Below are positions 35,547 through 45,528 of a stretch of DNA of 64,000 nt, piece by piece. Source of the DNA: Pedobacter rhodius (GTDB taxonomy: Bacteria > Bacteroidota > Bacteroidia > Sphingobacteriales > Sphingobacteriaceae); NCBI RefSeq assembly GCF_027213645.1, contig NZ_JAPWGL010000001.1:1240001-1304000 (forward strand). The letters run 5' to 3'. Within the stretch, counting starts at the first letter, position 1; each line of letters begins with the position of its first letter. The notes beneath the pieces are model-generated. The model did no database searches. It had not been told where the DNA came from and was given only the letters and a program-made list of their open reading frames with translations. The position numbers were made by a program, and so were the translations under genes.

Positions 35547-38213
35547 TTGAAACTTCTCAGCAACTCTATTTTACTATTTTCTGTCATTTTATTAACACTA
35601 AACGTTAGTAAAGCTAACGCATTTTCTGCATATTCATTGCAGCAGGTAATTCAGCAAGACACCACAAAGAAGGATACTTCTAAATTAAATACAAAAAATA
35701 ATAGCAGCCTTGACAAAAAAGTTGAATACAAAGCGAGGGATTCTATTAGAATGAACAAAGCCGGAAATATTATATACATGTATGGAAATGCTCGTGTTAT
35801 ATATGGTGATTTTGAATTAGATGCAGATTATATCAGATACGACCAAAAGAACAATATAATTTTTGCCAGTGGAAGAATCGACCCGAAAACCAAGCGGTAT
35901 GTCGGTAAACCGATTTTTAAGTCGGGTGCTGAAGGTACTGCTATGGCCGATTCCCTGTATTATAATTCTGCTACTACAAGAGCAAAAGTTTTTGGCGTTT
36001 TTTCAGAACAGGAAGGTGGATTTTTCTCTGGCGGACAAAGTAAAAAACAAGCCGATGATGAGGTACACATTAAAAATATGATGTACAGCACCTGTAATTT
36101 GCCGCATCCGCATTTTGGTTTAATGATTAGTAAAGGTATTGCTACTGAAAAAACAATCATTACAGGTCCTGTTTATATGAAGATTGAAGATGTTTCGACA
36201 CCCTTTGCTTTGCCTTTCGCATTTTTCCCGAAACAGAATAAACGGACATCAGGTGTTATGTTGCCAACACCTGGCGAAGATGCGACAAGAGGTTTTTTTC
36301 TTCAGAATTTTGGTTATTATTTGGGTCTGAACGATTATTGGGACGCAAAATTTTTAGGTACAATTTATACTAATGGTTCTTACGAAACCTCTTTGCAAAG
36401 TAATTATACGAAGCGCTATAAATTTAATGGCGGTATAAACATTAATTATGCAAGCACTAGAAATGGTATTCAGGGTTTAGAAGATGTAGGTAAAAATTTT
36501 AGAATCGGTTGGAATCATAGTCAAAATCCGAATGCAAGTCCGGGCTCCACATTTACGGCAAGTGTTAATTTAAGTTCCAGTTCTTATTATAAAGCAACGG
36601 CTGCGAATGCTACATATGATCAACGTGCTATTGCCCAAAATAGCTCCAACAGTAGTATTGCTTATTCAAAAGTTTTAGGAGGTGGATTATTCAATTTCAG
36701 TACTGCGCTAAGTGCTACCCAGGATTTTAGTGCAGGAACTATTGCTTTACAGTTACCAACATTAAACCTGAACATGTCTACAATCAGCCCTTTCGATACC
36801 AAAAACAGAACGGGCGAACAAAAATGGTATCAGAAAATTACGGTTGGCTATAGTTTACAAGGAAACAACAACATCAACACAGTTGACAGTATTTTATTTA
36901 AACCTGCCGGATTAAGGAAATTGCAAACAGGTTTTAGCCATACTATTCCAATTGGAATGAACTTTACTTTGTTAAAATATTTAACCTTTAGTATGGGCGG
37001 TACCTATAACGAAGTTTGGAATTTTCAAACCATCAATAAACGATTTACAACTTTTACAGATGGTTCATACACTTCACGCATTGATACGATTAGCGGCTTT
37101 AAACGTGGTGGAAGTTATAACCTTTCAACAAGTATGTCGACCAAAGTTTATGGTAAAACAAAGGAATTCAAAAATCTTGGCAACATCAAACAGCTACGTC
37201 ATGTGATGACACCAAGTGTTAGTTTTACCTATTCGCCTGATTTTACAGATCCATCAAAAGGAATTTACAAGATAGCGGAAGCAAAAGATGCAAATGGCAA
37301 CATTGTAAATTTGCGTGATGGTTCTGGCAACTTATTAAAATATTCCATCTTCGAGCAAAGTGCTTTCCCAGGTTCATTTTCGGGCAAGCAAGCTGCAATT
37401 GGTTTCACTTTAGATAATACAACCGAACTAAAAGTACGTTCAAAGAAAGATACAACGGGTACAGGCGAAAAGAAAATTCCGATTATACAGGGTTTAAGTT
37501 TTAGTGGTTCATATAATTTTTTAGCTACAAGAAGGAAGTTATCTGATATCAGCTTTAGTGGTCGTTCTCAGTTCACAGATAAATTAGGGATTACCTATAA
37601 CGGAACATTTAATCCATATCTGCTACGCGATTCACTGAATGGAAAAGTTTTTGTTCAAAAATTGGAAGACACTCGGTATTTCTGGCAGGGGGGGAAATTT
37701 TTCCCACGGCTGCAAAGCATTGGTTTCTCTTTCGACTACAATTTTAATGCAGATGCACTCAAGAAAAAAAATGAGGCTTATGATAAAACGAAAGGGCAAA
37801 TTGAGCAACAGGGAATGACGCCATTACAATCTGAACAGTTGAATGCGGTAAATCGTGATCCAAATGCATTTGTTGATTTTAATATTCCCTGGAATTTTGC
37901 ATTTTCTTACCGGTTCGATTATACAAACAATTTAGGGGTAAGTACCGTTACCAATACGCTGAACTTTAACGGTGATTTTAACCTGACACCAAAATGGAAG
38001 TTTACTTTTAATTCGGGTTACGACTTTAAGAACCAGGGTTTAACGCCAATGACAATAGCAATTTATCGCGACCTGCATTGCTGGGATATGAGTGTGAACT
38101 GGATTCCTTATGGTGCATACAAAAGTTATTCTGTTACCATTAAAGTTAAGGCATCGATATTGCAAGATTTAAAATTAAGTAAAAGACAAGGATTTTACAG
38201 TACAGGATATTAA
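35547..38213 (+). CDS. lptD: LPS assembly outer-membrane protein LptD (OstA-like)
   Basis: An 888-residue outer-membrane protein that inserts lipopolysaccharide into the outer leaflet. Signal peptide at the N-terminus (LLFSVILLTLNVSKANAFS), an OstA/LptA-like strand domain (about 60-170, NIIYMYGNARVIYGDFELDA and IRYDQKNNIIFASGR) and a long beta-barrel from about 190 to the end. TTG 35547 is the probable start; no ATG gives the signal peptide. The gene is divergent from the amidases and one base before cinA. Kdo genes at the window start make the same LPS. Confidence 0.85.
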   Translation: MKLLSNSILLFSVILLTLNVSKANAFSAYSLQQVIQQDTTKKDTSKLNTKNNSSLDKKVEYKARDSIRMNKAGNIIYMYGNARVIYGDFELDADYIRYDQKNNIIFASGRIDPKTKRYVGKPIFKSGAEGTAMADSLYYNSATTRAKVFGVFSEQEGGFFSGGQSKKQADDEVHIKNMMYSTCNLPHPHFGLMISKGIATEKTIITGPVYMKIEDVSTPFALPFAFFPKQNKRTSGVMLPTPGEDATRGFFLQNFGYYLGLNDYWDAKFLGTIYTNGSYETSLQSNYTKRYKFNGGININYASTRNGIQGLEDVGKNFRIGWNHSQNPNASPGSTFTASVNLSSSSYYKATAANATYDQRAIAQNSSNSSIAYSKVLGGGLFNFSTALSATQDFSAGTIALQLPTLNLNMSTISPFDTKNRTGEQKWYQKITVGYSLQGNNNINTVDSILFKPAGLRKLQTGFSHTIPIGMNFTLLKYLTFSMGGTYNEVWNFQTINKRFTTFTDGSYTSRIDTISGFKRGGSYNLSTSMSTKVYGKTKEFKNLGNIKQLRHVMTPSVSFTYSPDFTDPSKGIYKIAEAKDANGNIVNLRDGSGNLLKYSIFEQSAFPGSFSGKQAAIGFTLDNTTELKVRSKKDTTGTGEKKIPIIQGLSFSGSYNFLATRRKLSDISFSGRSQFTDKLGITYNGTFNPYLLRDSLNGKVFVQKLEDTRYFWQGGKFFPRLQSIGFSFDYNFNADALKKKNEAYDKTKGQIEQQGMTPLQSEQLNAVNRDPNAFVDFNIPWNFAFSYRFDYTNNLGVSTVTNTLNFNGDFNLTPKWKFTFNSGYDFKNQGLTPMTIAIYRDLHCWDMSVNWIPYGAYKSYSVTIKVKASILQDLKLSKRQGFYSTGY

Positions 38214-38214
38214 T

Positions 38215-39468
38215 ATGTTAGCCGAAATTATAACCATTGGCGATGAGATACTCATTGGTCAGATTGTTGACACCAACTCCGCCTGGATGGCTCGTCAGTT
38301 AAATTTAATAGGGGTTTCTGTTAAGCAAATTAGTTCAGTTTCTGATGATGAACAACACATTTTAAATGCACTTGCGGAAGCAGAGCAACGTGCTGATATC
38401 ATTTTGATAACCGGCGGATTAGGTCCGACAAAAGACGATATTACCAAGAAAACCCTTGCGAAATATTTCAATATGGGATTTCGAAGAGATGAAGGCGCTT
38501 TGGATATGGTTCGTCAGATTTTTGAAAAATATAAACGTCCGCTGATTGATATTAATATGCAACAGGCTGATGTACCTGAAGGTTGTGAAGTCATTATAAA
38601 CAAAAACGGGACAGCACCTTGCATGTGGTTTGAGCAAAATAAGAAGATTTTTGTTTCCATGCCGGGTGTTCCTTACGAGATGATGTATTTGATGGATGAC
38701 GAAATTCTGCCAAGAATCAAGTCTAGATTTAAATTGCCGTCAATTGTTCATAAAACAATTCTTACCGCAAATATCGGAGAATCATTTCTGGCCAAAGAGC
38801 TGGAAGAAATTGAAGATAGTTTGCCTGCTTACATCAAATTGGCTTATTTGCCTAAACTTGGTCAGGTCCGTTTGCGTTTGTCCGCCAAAGGCGAAAACGA
38901 AAGTCTGCTAAAAACAGAGGTAGAAAATTTTGCACAAAAAATTATAGCGAAGATTAAAAAGTTTGTTGTGGTTGATGAGGATGTTCAAGTGGAGAAAGCC
39001 ATTCTGGATATTATGAAAAATGAAGGTTTAACGCTATCTACAGCAGAAAGTTGCACCGGCGGATATATCGCACATTTAATTACGCAACATCCGGGCTGTT
39101 CATCTGTATATTGGGGTGGAGCAGTAGCTTACGCTTACGAACTGAAAGAATCTATTTTAGGTGTACAAGAAGGTACATTAACTAAATTTGGTGCGGTAAG
39201 CAAAGAAACGGTTATCGAAATGGCTGAAGGTGCCATTAAGCACTTTAAAACAGACTATTCAATTGCAGTAAGCGGAATTGCCGGACCAGATGGCGGTACT
39301 GAAGACAAACCTGTCGGAACGGTTTGGATAGCAATTTCATCAAAAAATAAAACTTTAGCTAAAGTGTTTAATTTCAGCAACAAACGCATTCAAAACATAG
39401 AGCGTTCAGCTTCATCTGCATTAGTGATGTTATTAAATCTACTTAAAGAAGACTTACACAAAGAATAA
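38215..39468 (+). CDS. cinA: CinA family nicotinamide-nucleotide amidohydrolase
   Basis: A 417-residue two-domain protein. The N-terminal MoCF-type domain (about 1-170, ITIGDEILIGQIVDTNSAWM, ITGGLGPTKDDITKKTLA, PGVPYEMMYLM) fits ADP-ribose pyrophosphatase activity, and the C-terminal CinA domain (about 255-415, STAESCTGGYIAHLI, SGIAGPDGGTEDKPVGTVW) is the NMN deamidase. It begins one base after the lptD stop, so the two are co-transcribed. Confidence 0.94.
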   Translation: MLAEIITIGDEILIGQIVDTNSAWMARQLNLIGVSVKQISSVSDDEQHILNALAEAEQRADIILITGGLGPTKDDITKKTLAKYFNMGFRRDEGALDMVRQIFEKYKRPLIDINMQQADVPEGCEVIINKNGTAPCMWFEQNKKIFVSMPGVPYEMMYLMDDEILPRIKSRFKLPSIVHKTILTANIGESFLAKELEEIEDSLPAYIKLAYLPKLGQVRLRLSAKGENESLLKTEVENFAQKIIAKIKKFVVVDEDVQVEKAILDIMKNEGLTLSTAESCTGGYIAHLITQHPGCSSVYWGGAVAYAYELKESILGVQEGTLTKFGAVSKETVIEMAEGAIKHFKTDYSIAVSGIAGPDGGTEDKPVGTVWIAISSKNKTLAKVFNFSNKRIQNIERSASSALVMLLNLLKEDLHKE

Positions 39469-39474
39469 AAACTG

Positions 39475-39482
39475 TATTTTTG
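39475..39482 (+). promoter_or_regulatory. -7 element upstream of the E2 gene
   Basis: TATTTTTG, 33 bases before the E2 ATG; -33 TTG not clear. Confidence 0.4.
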
Positions 39483-39515
39483 TCGCCTTACCAATATATA
39501 ATACTGTAATTTAAT

Positions 39516-40859
39516 ATGGCTCAATACGAACTATTGTTACCAAAAATGGGTGAAAGTGTTGCCGAAGCAACCGTAATTAAATGGGTAAAACAGGTTGGAG
39601 ACGCTATTGATCTAGACGATACCGTTTTAGAAATCGCTACTGATAAGGTTGACTCTGAAGTCCCTTCTCCTGTTGCGGGTAAACTGGTAAAACAATTATT
39701 TGCAGCAGATGAAGTTGCCCAGGTTGGCGATGTAATTGCCATTATTGAAACGGGGGATGGCGATAATGTAAAAACTGAAGAAGCTGGTGCTCCTAATCCG
39801 ATAATTGAAGAAAAACCAGAAATTATTCCCGGTTTAGAACAACTTCCTGTAGAAAAAGCTGCAACTCAGTCAGATTTTGCTTCGTCAGAACGTTTTTATT
39901 CTCCCTTAGTAAAAAGCATTGCTTCACAAGAAAATATTTCAATCGAAGAATTAGATGCCATTAAAGGTTCAGGATCGGATGGACGTTTAAATAAAGATGA
40001 TTTATTAAATTATATTTCAGGTAAAAATGGTGGACAACCAGTTGCGACGCAAACGCCATTAACTGCTCCGGTTCAACCAGTTACAGAACCTAAAACGACA
40101 TCAACGTCGGCGCCGGTTGCGAGTAAAACAGCTACAACATCCGTTTCTGGTGGTGATGAAATTATTGAAATGGATAGAATGCGTAAACTTATCGCCGACC
40201 ATATGGTGATGAGTAAAACAACTTCTCCACATGTAACTTCTTTTGTTGAGGCTGATGTAACCAATATGGTTTTATGGCGTAATAAAGTAAAAAATAGTTT
40301 TGAGAAGCGTGAAAATGAAAAAATTACTTTTACACCAATTTTTGTTGAAGCTGTTGCAAAAGCAATTAAAGATTTCCCAATGATTAACGTTTCCGTTAAC
40401 GGAACACAGATTATTAAAAAACGTGATATTAATATTGGTATGGCAGCGGCCCTGCCAAGTGGAAACTTAATTGTTCCGGTTATTAAAAATGCAGATCAGC
40501 TGAATTTGGTTGGTTTAACGAAAGCGGTTAATGATTTAGCGGCCAGGGCAAGAGTATCTAAACTTAAGCCAGATGAAACTCAGGGTGGAACTTTTACTTT
40601 AACCAATGTCGGTTCTTTTGGTAATGTAATGGGAACACCTATTATCAATCAGCCACAGGTTGCAATTTTGGCTGTAGGCGCAATAAAGAAGAAACCGGCA
40701 GTTTTGGAAACTGAACATGGCGATGTGATTGCCATTCGTCATATGATGTTCCTCTCACTATCTTACGATCATAGGGTTGTAGATGGTTCGTTGGGAGGGA
40801 TGTTCGTTCGTCGTGTAGCTGATTATTTAGAAAACTGGGATTTGAACAGAGAGATTTAG
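39516..40859 (+). CDS. Dihydrolipoamide acyltransferase (2-oxoacid dehydrogenase E2)
   Basis: A 447-residue E2 with one lipoyl domain (about 2-80, lipoylated Lys44 in TDKVDSEVPSP), a proline-rich linker, an E3/E1-binding domain (about 130-170, SIASQENISIEELDAI) and the catalytic domain (about 215-447, with SYDHRVVDGSLGGMF). No E1 or E3 gene is near, so whether it serves pyruvate, 2-oxoglutarate or branched-chain acids cannot be told; the DKVDSEVPSP lipoyl site is most like the branched-chain type. Confidence 0.92.
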   Translation: MAQYELLLPKMGESVAEATVIKWVKQVGDAIDLDDTVLEIATDKVDSEVPSPVAGKLVKQLFAADEVAQVGDVIAIIETGDGDNVKTEEAGAPNPIIEEKPEIIPGLEQLPVEKAATQSDFASSERFYSPLVKSIASQENISIEELDAIKGSGSDGRLNKDDLLNYISGKNGGQPVATQTPLTAPVQPVTEPKTTSTSAPVASKTATTSVSGGDEIIEMDRMRKLIADHMVMSKTTSPHVTSFVEADVTNMVLWRNKVKNSFEKRENEKITFTPIFVEAVAKAIKDFPMINVSVNGTQIIKKRDINIGMAAALPSGNLIVPVIKNADQLNLVGLTKAVNDLAARARVSKLKPDETQGGTFTLTNVGSFGNVMGTPIINQPQVAILAVGAIKKKPAVLETEHGDVIAIRHMMFLSLSYDHRVVDGSLGGMFVRRVADYLENWDLNREI

Positions 40860-40929
40860 TTGGTTTTTAATCACAGTTTTCAATTATCAAAGCCAACAAT
40901 TTAATAATAAAACAGTTTAACAATCATTA

Positions 40930-41544
40930 ATGTTAGATTCAATTTTAAAGTCGATAGTTACCGATAATGTATTGCATGCCAAGTGGTTAAATACATTGTC
41001 TTATATGGAAAATGCAGGTGCTAAAAAGATTTCAGCTTCAGAACATAAGGAGCACGTTAATCTTATTATTCTTAAACATGCTGCAGAAGAACATCGGCAT
41101 GCTTATTATTTGAAAAAACAAATTTCAAAGCTGAGTGATGAGTTATGTAAAACCTATACAAATGGAGAATTACTGTCGCCACATTACACAAAGTACTATT
41201 TGCATGCTTTAGATATAGCGGTTTGCCGATACTTAAAAGCCAATTTTAATCTTTCAGGTTATGAATTAAAATTCGCGGCTTATCTATTTGTGACTTATGC
41301 TATTGAAGTTCGTGCTGATGAGCTTTATCCGGTTTATCAGGCTATTTTAGATGAAGCTAAAAGTAAGGTTAATGTAAAATCAATTATTCTGGAAGAAGAA
41401 GGACATCTTGAAGAAATGATTAATCAATTAATTGGCTTCTCTGATGATTGGGAAAACCATGCTGCTGAAGTTATTAAAATCGAAAAAGCATTATTTGATA
41501 ATTGGGTAGGGGCATTAAATCAGGAATTGGCGGTTAGCGCTTAA
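40930..41544 (+). CDS. Ferritin-like diiron protein of unknown function
   Basis: A 204-residue helical protein with all six ligands of a carboxylate-bridged diiron site in two E...ExxH sets: Glu27, Glu54-His57 (EEHRHA), Glu126 and Glu156-His159 (EEEGHL). Spacing (27, 27, 72 and 30 residues) fits a four-helix ferritin-like bundle. No membrane segment and no radical-type partner is visible. It lies between the E2 gene and thioredoxin. Similar proteins in Bacteroidota are annotated as hypothetical. An oxidase or iron-storage role is an inference. Confidence 0.75.
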   Translation: MLDSILKSIVTDNVLHAKWLNTLSYMENAGAKKISASEHKEHVNLIILKHAAEEHRHAYYLKKQISKLSDELCKTYTNGELLSPHYTKYYLHALDIAVCRYLKANFNLSGYELKFAAYLFVTYAIEVRADELYPVYQAILDEAKSKVNVKSIILEEEGHLEEMINQLIGFSDDWENHAAEVIKIEKALFDNWVGALNQELAVSA

Positions 41545-41867
41545 TTCAGGAACCTTCCATTGCAGTTACGATGAAGTTTTCATCTTTGCGAACTGAGCCG
41601 TAGCTTTTGCATTGGCGTGAAGCCTGCCTATCACAGGACTAAGGAGTTATCGATTATAAAAAGGTCTGCAACAGGCTCAGACTTACAGTGTTTTTTTTGA
41701 CTTAATGATATTGACCGCAGGCAGGCAATCATTTTTGAAAAGAGCGAAGTTAATCCGAGCAGTAAGAATTGCTTCGTCGCTTCTCCTGGCATCTGATAGC
41801 TATCGGATGAGGGATTTTCTTCTAAACTAAATTTTACATTACTTGTTTCTAAGTAAAGATTAATATC
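41545..41867. other. Intergenic region with repeat mosaic between the diiron gene and thioredoxin
   Basis: About 320 bp, no gene. It contains ACCGCAGGCAGGCAAT (41714-41729), which recurs exactly, in the opposite orientation, at 45479-45494. GAATTGCTTCGTCGCTTCTC and the palindrome CTGATAGCTATCGG (41792-41805) are also present. It seems to be a mosaic of several word-repeat families. Confidence 0.6.
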
Positions 41868-42164
41868 ATGGCTAAATTTTCAGAATTAATAAATGGTGAT
41901 AAACCTGTTTTGGTAGATTTTTTTGCCGAATGGTGCGGCCCCTGCAAAATGATGAAACCAATTTTAGAGCAATTAAAATCTCAGGTTGGCGATTCAGTTT
42001 CTATTATTAAAGTTGATATTGATAAAAATCAAGCTGCTGCCGCTGCTTACAATGTTCAAAGTGTACCTACATTGATGTTATTTAAAAAAGGGAAACAAAT
42101 TTGGCGGCAAAGCGGTGTTTTACAGGCTTCGCAGTTAAAACAAATAATTGATTCACATGCTTAA
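41868..42164 (+). CDS. Thioredoxin
   Basis: A 98-residue thioredoxin with the active site [12 protein letters not shown] (Cys23 and Cys26), cis-proline in SVPTLMLF and the [14 protein letters not shown] helix. It is a cytoplasmic disulfide reductase with no signal peptide. It is slightly shorter at the N-terminus than E. coli TrxA. The stop is immediately adjacent to the stop of the converging pdeM gene. Confidence 0.93.
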   Translation: MAKFSELINGDKPVLVDFFAEWCGPCKMMKPILEQLKSQVGDSVSIIKVDIDKNQAAAAAYNVQSVPTLMLFKKGKQIWRQSGVLQASQLKQIIDSHA

Positions 42165-42803
42165 TTATACCTTAATCACGTTATTTGGTGTAATTGCAAA
42201 TATCTGGTCGTTGGTTTTAGGATAGATATTATACAAACCTGTAAACGTGCTGAAAGCAGGCAAAACCGCATATTCTTTCCCAAAATAAAAGCATGGAAAT
42301 TTTAATCGCTGCTTTGCCTTACCTACAATCGTTACACCTGGATGAATGTGACCGCTGATTGGGTATAATTCTTCTTCAGTACATTTAGGTGCATCATGGA
42401 TGAAACAAAAAGGTCCAAGGCAATAGCTTGGCTCGTGGATATCAATTTGCATTGATGCATAATCTGCATTGGCCAATCTGTCATGATTTCCTTTTACCAG
42501 CAGGAATTGTAGCTGTAAATATTGATTTCTCCACTCCGAAAATTCATCAATATCGGTGTTTAAGCCATGATGAAACATATCACCGTTAATCAATAATGTT
42601 TTTGGTTTATACTTTTCGATAAGCAAACTTAGTCGTTGCAAATCATTTTGAGCAATAGTCGCTGGAACCTGTACACCCGCAGAACGGAAATGTGCTGATT
42701 TGCCCAGATGCAAATCGCTGATGGCTAAAAGTTGGTGTTGCGGTAAATATAAAGCCCTTTCTTTATCTAAAATCAGTTCGTCCCCGTGGCATGTTATGGT
42801 CAT
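42165..42803 (-). CDS. pdeM: Ligase-associated DNA damage response phosphoesterase PdeM
   Basis: A 212-residue calcineurin-like metallophosphoesterase: SDLHLGKSAHFR (Asp30, His32), NGDMFHHG, KGNHDRLA and SGHIHPG form the dimetal site. It belongs to the conserved set of ligase, Lhr-type helicase, exonuclease and PdeM. ATG 42803 was preferred to 42848, which adds residues without family similarity. The gene follows the helicase (113 bp gap), the fourth member of the set here. Confidence 0.85.
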   Translation of the reverse strand: MTITCHGDELILDKERALYLPQHQLLAISDLHLGKSAHFRSAGVQVPATIAQNDLQRLSLLIEKYKPKTLLINGDMFHHGLNTDIDEFSEWRNQYLQLQFLLVKGNHDRLANADYASMQIDIHEPSYCLGPFCFIHDAPKCTEEELYPISGHIHPGVTIVGKAKQRLKFPCFYFGKEYAVLPAFSTFTGLYNIYPKTNDQIFAITPNNVIKV

Positions 42804-42915
42804 TAATTTGAATATATTAAATTTACCATATAAGAAATGTAAGTTCATTTAAGGCTCTTGTTTCAGCTATTATTAACTCAATATTTCCTTATATGTCTTA
42901 TATGGTTTAAAAACC

Positions 42916-45393
42916 TTATTTGATTTTCTCCGATTCCGCTTTCATCCTGGCAATTCGTTGTTCTAATTCTTCCGAACTCATGTTTTCACGTAAACTGTCA
43001 ACCTTAATTGGGAACGAAAGCGGCGTAAAACTTTTAGGATTTGTGATTACAACTATACTATTTTGGATTCGCTCCAACGCAGCAGCTAATCTGGGTTCTT
43101 CCAATTGCTGATAAAATACTTCATCGTACGCCTGTCGCAAAAGTAAATTATGTTTATCGTAATCGCTAAAAACGTTAAAAAACAGACCTGCCGATGACTG
43201 TAGGTGTTTATTTGCAACATATTTTCCGGGGTAACCCTGAAATACCAATCCGGAAATGCAGGCAATATCCCTGAATTTTCTTCGTGCCATTTCCGTCGAA
43301 TTGATGCTCAAAGTAATGTCTTTCGTAAGGTTTTTTGGGGAGAAAACTTCATACGCAATTGATTCATCCATAGGGATTTCTATCTCACTTAACAATTCAA
43401 AACCATAATCGTTCATGGCAATTGAAAAACTGATTGGCAGAAGCTTGCTCAATCGATAAGCCACTAAAGCCGCTAAAACTTCGTGAACCAATCGTCCTTC
43501 GAAAGGATAGGCAAAAAGATGAAAACCTTCTTTATTATTTATGAGTTCGATTAACAATTCATCATTTCGAGGTACATGTGAGCGTTTTTCTTGTAGAAGA
43601 AACAGTGGGTAAACACAGTCTAATTCCTCATCCTGATGGGTTTTATCCAAGGCCTCATTGTATTTTTTGCGCAATACAGCACCTAAATTTGAAGATAAAG
43701 GCAAACGACCACCATTCCAGCTCGGAGAAATTGCATTATGTTGTTTACTCACACGAACAATAACAGTCATATCTTTGACATGGATAAACTCCAAAACACG
43801 ACCAGCCAACCGGAAATTATCTCCGGCTTTCAATCGTGTAACAAAATATTCCTCTACCATACCAATATAACCACCGGAAAGGAATTTGACTTTCAACATC
43901 GCATCGCTCACAATGGTTCCAATATGCAGGCGATGACGCATGGCAAGCTGCCTGCTTTTTACTTTCCACAACCCATCTTCATCTTTTGTAACCTTTTTAA
44001 ACTCATTATAAGCACTTAAACTATCACCTCCTGAAGTAATAAACTGCATCACCCAGGTCCATTCTTCTGGTAAAATCAGTTTAAAAGCATTTGTATTTTT
44101 GATTTCTTCGTAAATAATTTTATCATCAAAACCGTCGCCGATGGCAAGCGTAACCAAATATTGAACCAAGGTATCGAAAACCATAATAAATGGCTCTCTG
44201 CTTTCAATGTTGTTTGTTTTAGCTGCCTCTTTAATTGCTGCTGCCTCCACCAATTCCAGGGCATGGGTAGGCAGGAAATATATTTTTGAAACTTCATGAG
44301 GGGAATGACCAGACCGGCCGGCACGTTGCAGAAACCTGGCAACGCCCTTGGGAGAGCCAACCTGCACTACGGTATCAACAGGTTTAAAATCGACACCCAA
44401 ATCCAATGATGAGGTCGCAATAACTGCTTTTAGCTGTCCGGTATGCAAAGCATCTTCAATCCAGTTTCGCAGTTCGAAATCTATTGATCCATGGTGAATG
44501 GCAATTCTTCCTGCCAGTTCCGGTTCGATATTCAGTAAATGCTGGTACCACATTTCTGACTGTCCGCGCGTATTGATAAAGATTAAAGTGGTTTTACTTT
44601 TTTCAATAATCGGTAATAATTTATAGGCTAGTTTTAAACCCAGATGCCCGGCCCAGGGCAGGGTATCAATATCATCTGGTAAAACGGATTTAATTAAAAT
44701 TTTCTTTTCCAGGTCTGCCTTCACGATGATTCGTTTAGCATCTAAATTTGGTTCGAGCACATCCAAGGCCTCTTCAATGTTTCCGATGGTTGCCGAAATA
44801 CCCCAAACCCTTAAAAATTGTTTTTTTTCTACTTTTTGTAAACCCTTAATACGAGATATGGCAAGTTCAACCAATACACCCCGTTTGCTGCCTAATAATT
44901 CATGCCATTCATCAGCAACAATGCATTTTAAGTTTTTAAATAAGGTTGAAGAACCTTTTTGAGCAAGTAAAAGGTGTAAACTTTCTGGCGTAATTAACAA
45001 AATTTCCGGCATCGATTTTTTTTGTTGAACTTTCTCCGCCTGTGAAGTATCGCCATTCCGAACACCAACATGCCAATCCAATTCAAGTTCGGTTAAGGTT
45101 TCCCGCATCGCTCTTGCGAGATCTTTTGCCAGGGAGCGAAGTGGTGTAATCCAGATTAACTGCAATCGATCTTTGGCTTTTTTATTGTTAATTTCTGATG
45201 CGTTTAGTGCTTCAATTGTTACCGCCAAAAATAACGAAAATGTTTTTCCGAAACCTGTTGGTGCGTTTACCAGTCCACTGTAACCATTCAGGTAATTTTG
45301 CCAGGCATCTTCCTGAAATTTAAATGGTTTACGACCATTGGCTTTAAGCCATTGCTTAATTTTTTTGTAGCCTTTGGTTTTCGTTTGGTCCAT
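42916..45393 (-). CDS. Ligase-associated Lhr-type DEXH-box helicase
   Basis: An 825-residue superfamily 2 helicase. Walker A NAPTGFGKTFS (Lys50), motif Ia-like TPLRSLAKDLARAM, DEXH box VADEWHELLG, motif VI QRAGRSGHSPHEVSKI, then an Lhr-core C-terminal half with DUF-type winged helices. This is the helicase of the ligase-associated DNA damage response set. It lies 135 bp after the ligase on the same strand; the gap holds a repeat. It acts as a 3'-5' translocase in Lhr homologues; the exact substrate here is not known. Confidence 0.9.
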   Translation of the reverse strand: MDQTKTKGYKKIKQWLKANGRKPFKFQEDAWQNYLNGYSGLVNAPTGFGKTFSLFLAVTIEALNASEINNKKAKDRLQLIWITPLRSLAKDLARAMRETLTELELDWHVGVRNGDTSQAEKVQQKKSMPEILLITPESLHLLLAQKGSSTLFKNLKCIVADEWHELLGSKRGVLVELAISRIKGLQKVEKKQFLRVWGISATIGNIEEALDVLEPNLDAKRIIVKADLEKKILIKSVLPDDIDTLPWAGHLGLKLAYKLLPIIEKSKTTLIFINTRGQSEMWYQHLLNIEPELAGRIAIHHGSIDFELRNWIEDALHTGQLKAVIATSSLDLGVDFKPVDTVVQVGSPKGVARFLQRAGRSGHSPHEVSKIYFLPTHALELVEAAAIKEAAKTNNIESREPFIMVFDTLVQYLVTLAIGDGFDDKIIYEEIKNTNAFKLILPEEWTWVMQFITSGGDSLSAYNEFKKVTKDEDGLWKVKSRQLAMRHRLHIGTIVSDAMLKVKFLSGGYIGMVEEYFVTRLKAGDNFRLAGRVLEFIHVKDMTVIVRVSKQHNAISPSWNGGRLPLSSNLGAVLRKKYNEALDKTHQDEELDCVYPLFLLQEKRSHVPRNDELLIELINNKEGFHLFAYPFEGRLVHEVLAALVAYRLSKLLPISFSIAMNDYGFELLSEIEIPMDESIAYEVFSPKNLTKDITLSINSTEMARRKFRDIACISGLVFQGYPGKYVANKHLQSSAGLFFNVFSDYDKHNLLLRQAYDEVFYQQLEEPRLAAALERIQNSIVVITNPKSFTPLSFPIKVDSLRENMSSEELEQRIARMKAESEKIK

Positions 45394-45431
45394 GTATAAG
45401 AAACTAATTTACTGTTATTTACTAATATTGT

Positions 45432-45521
45432 CGTCATTGCGAATCACGAAACAATTTTAAGAATAGCTAATGTTTAGGATTGCCTGCCTGCGGTAAGCAG
45501 GCTTCGTGCCTCATCATGACA
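45432..45521. repeat. Inverted repeat of the GTCATTGCGA-ACGAA type (copy B4)
   Basis: CGTCATTGCGAATCACGAAA at left, and GCTTCGTGCCTCATCATGAC at right. It includes ATTGCCTGCCTGCGGT (45479-45494), exact reverse complement of 41714-41729, and GCTTCGTGCCTC, shared with the repeat at 15048. It lies between the ligase and helicase genes. Confidence 0.75.
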
Positions 45522-45528
45522 TAGACTT

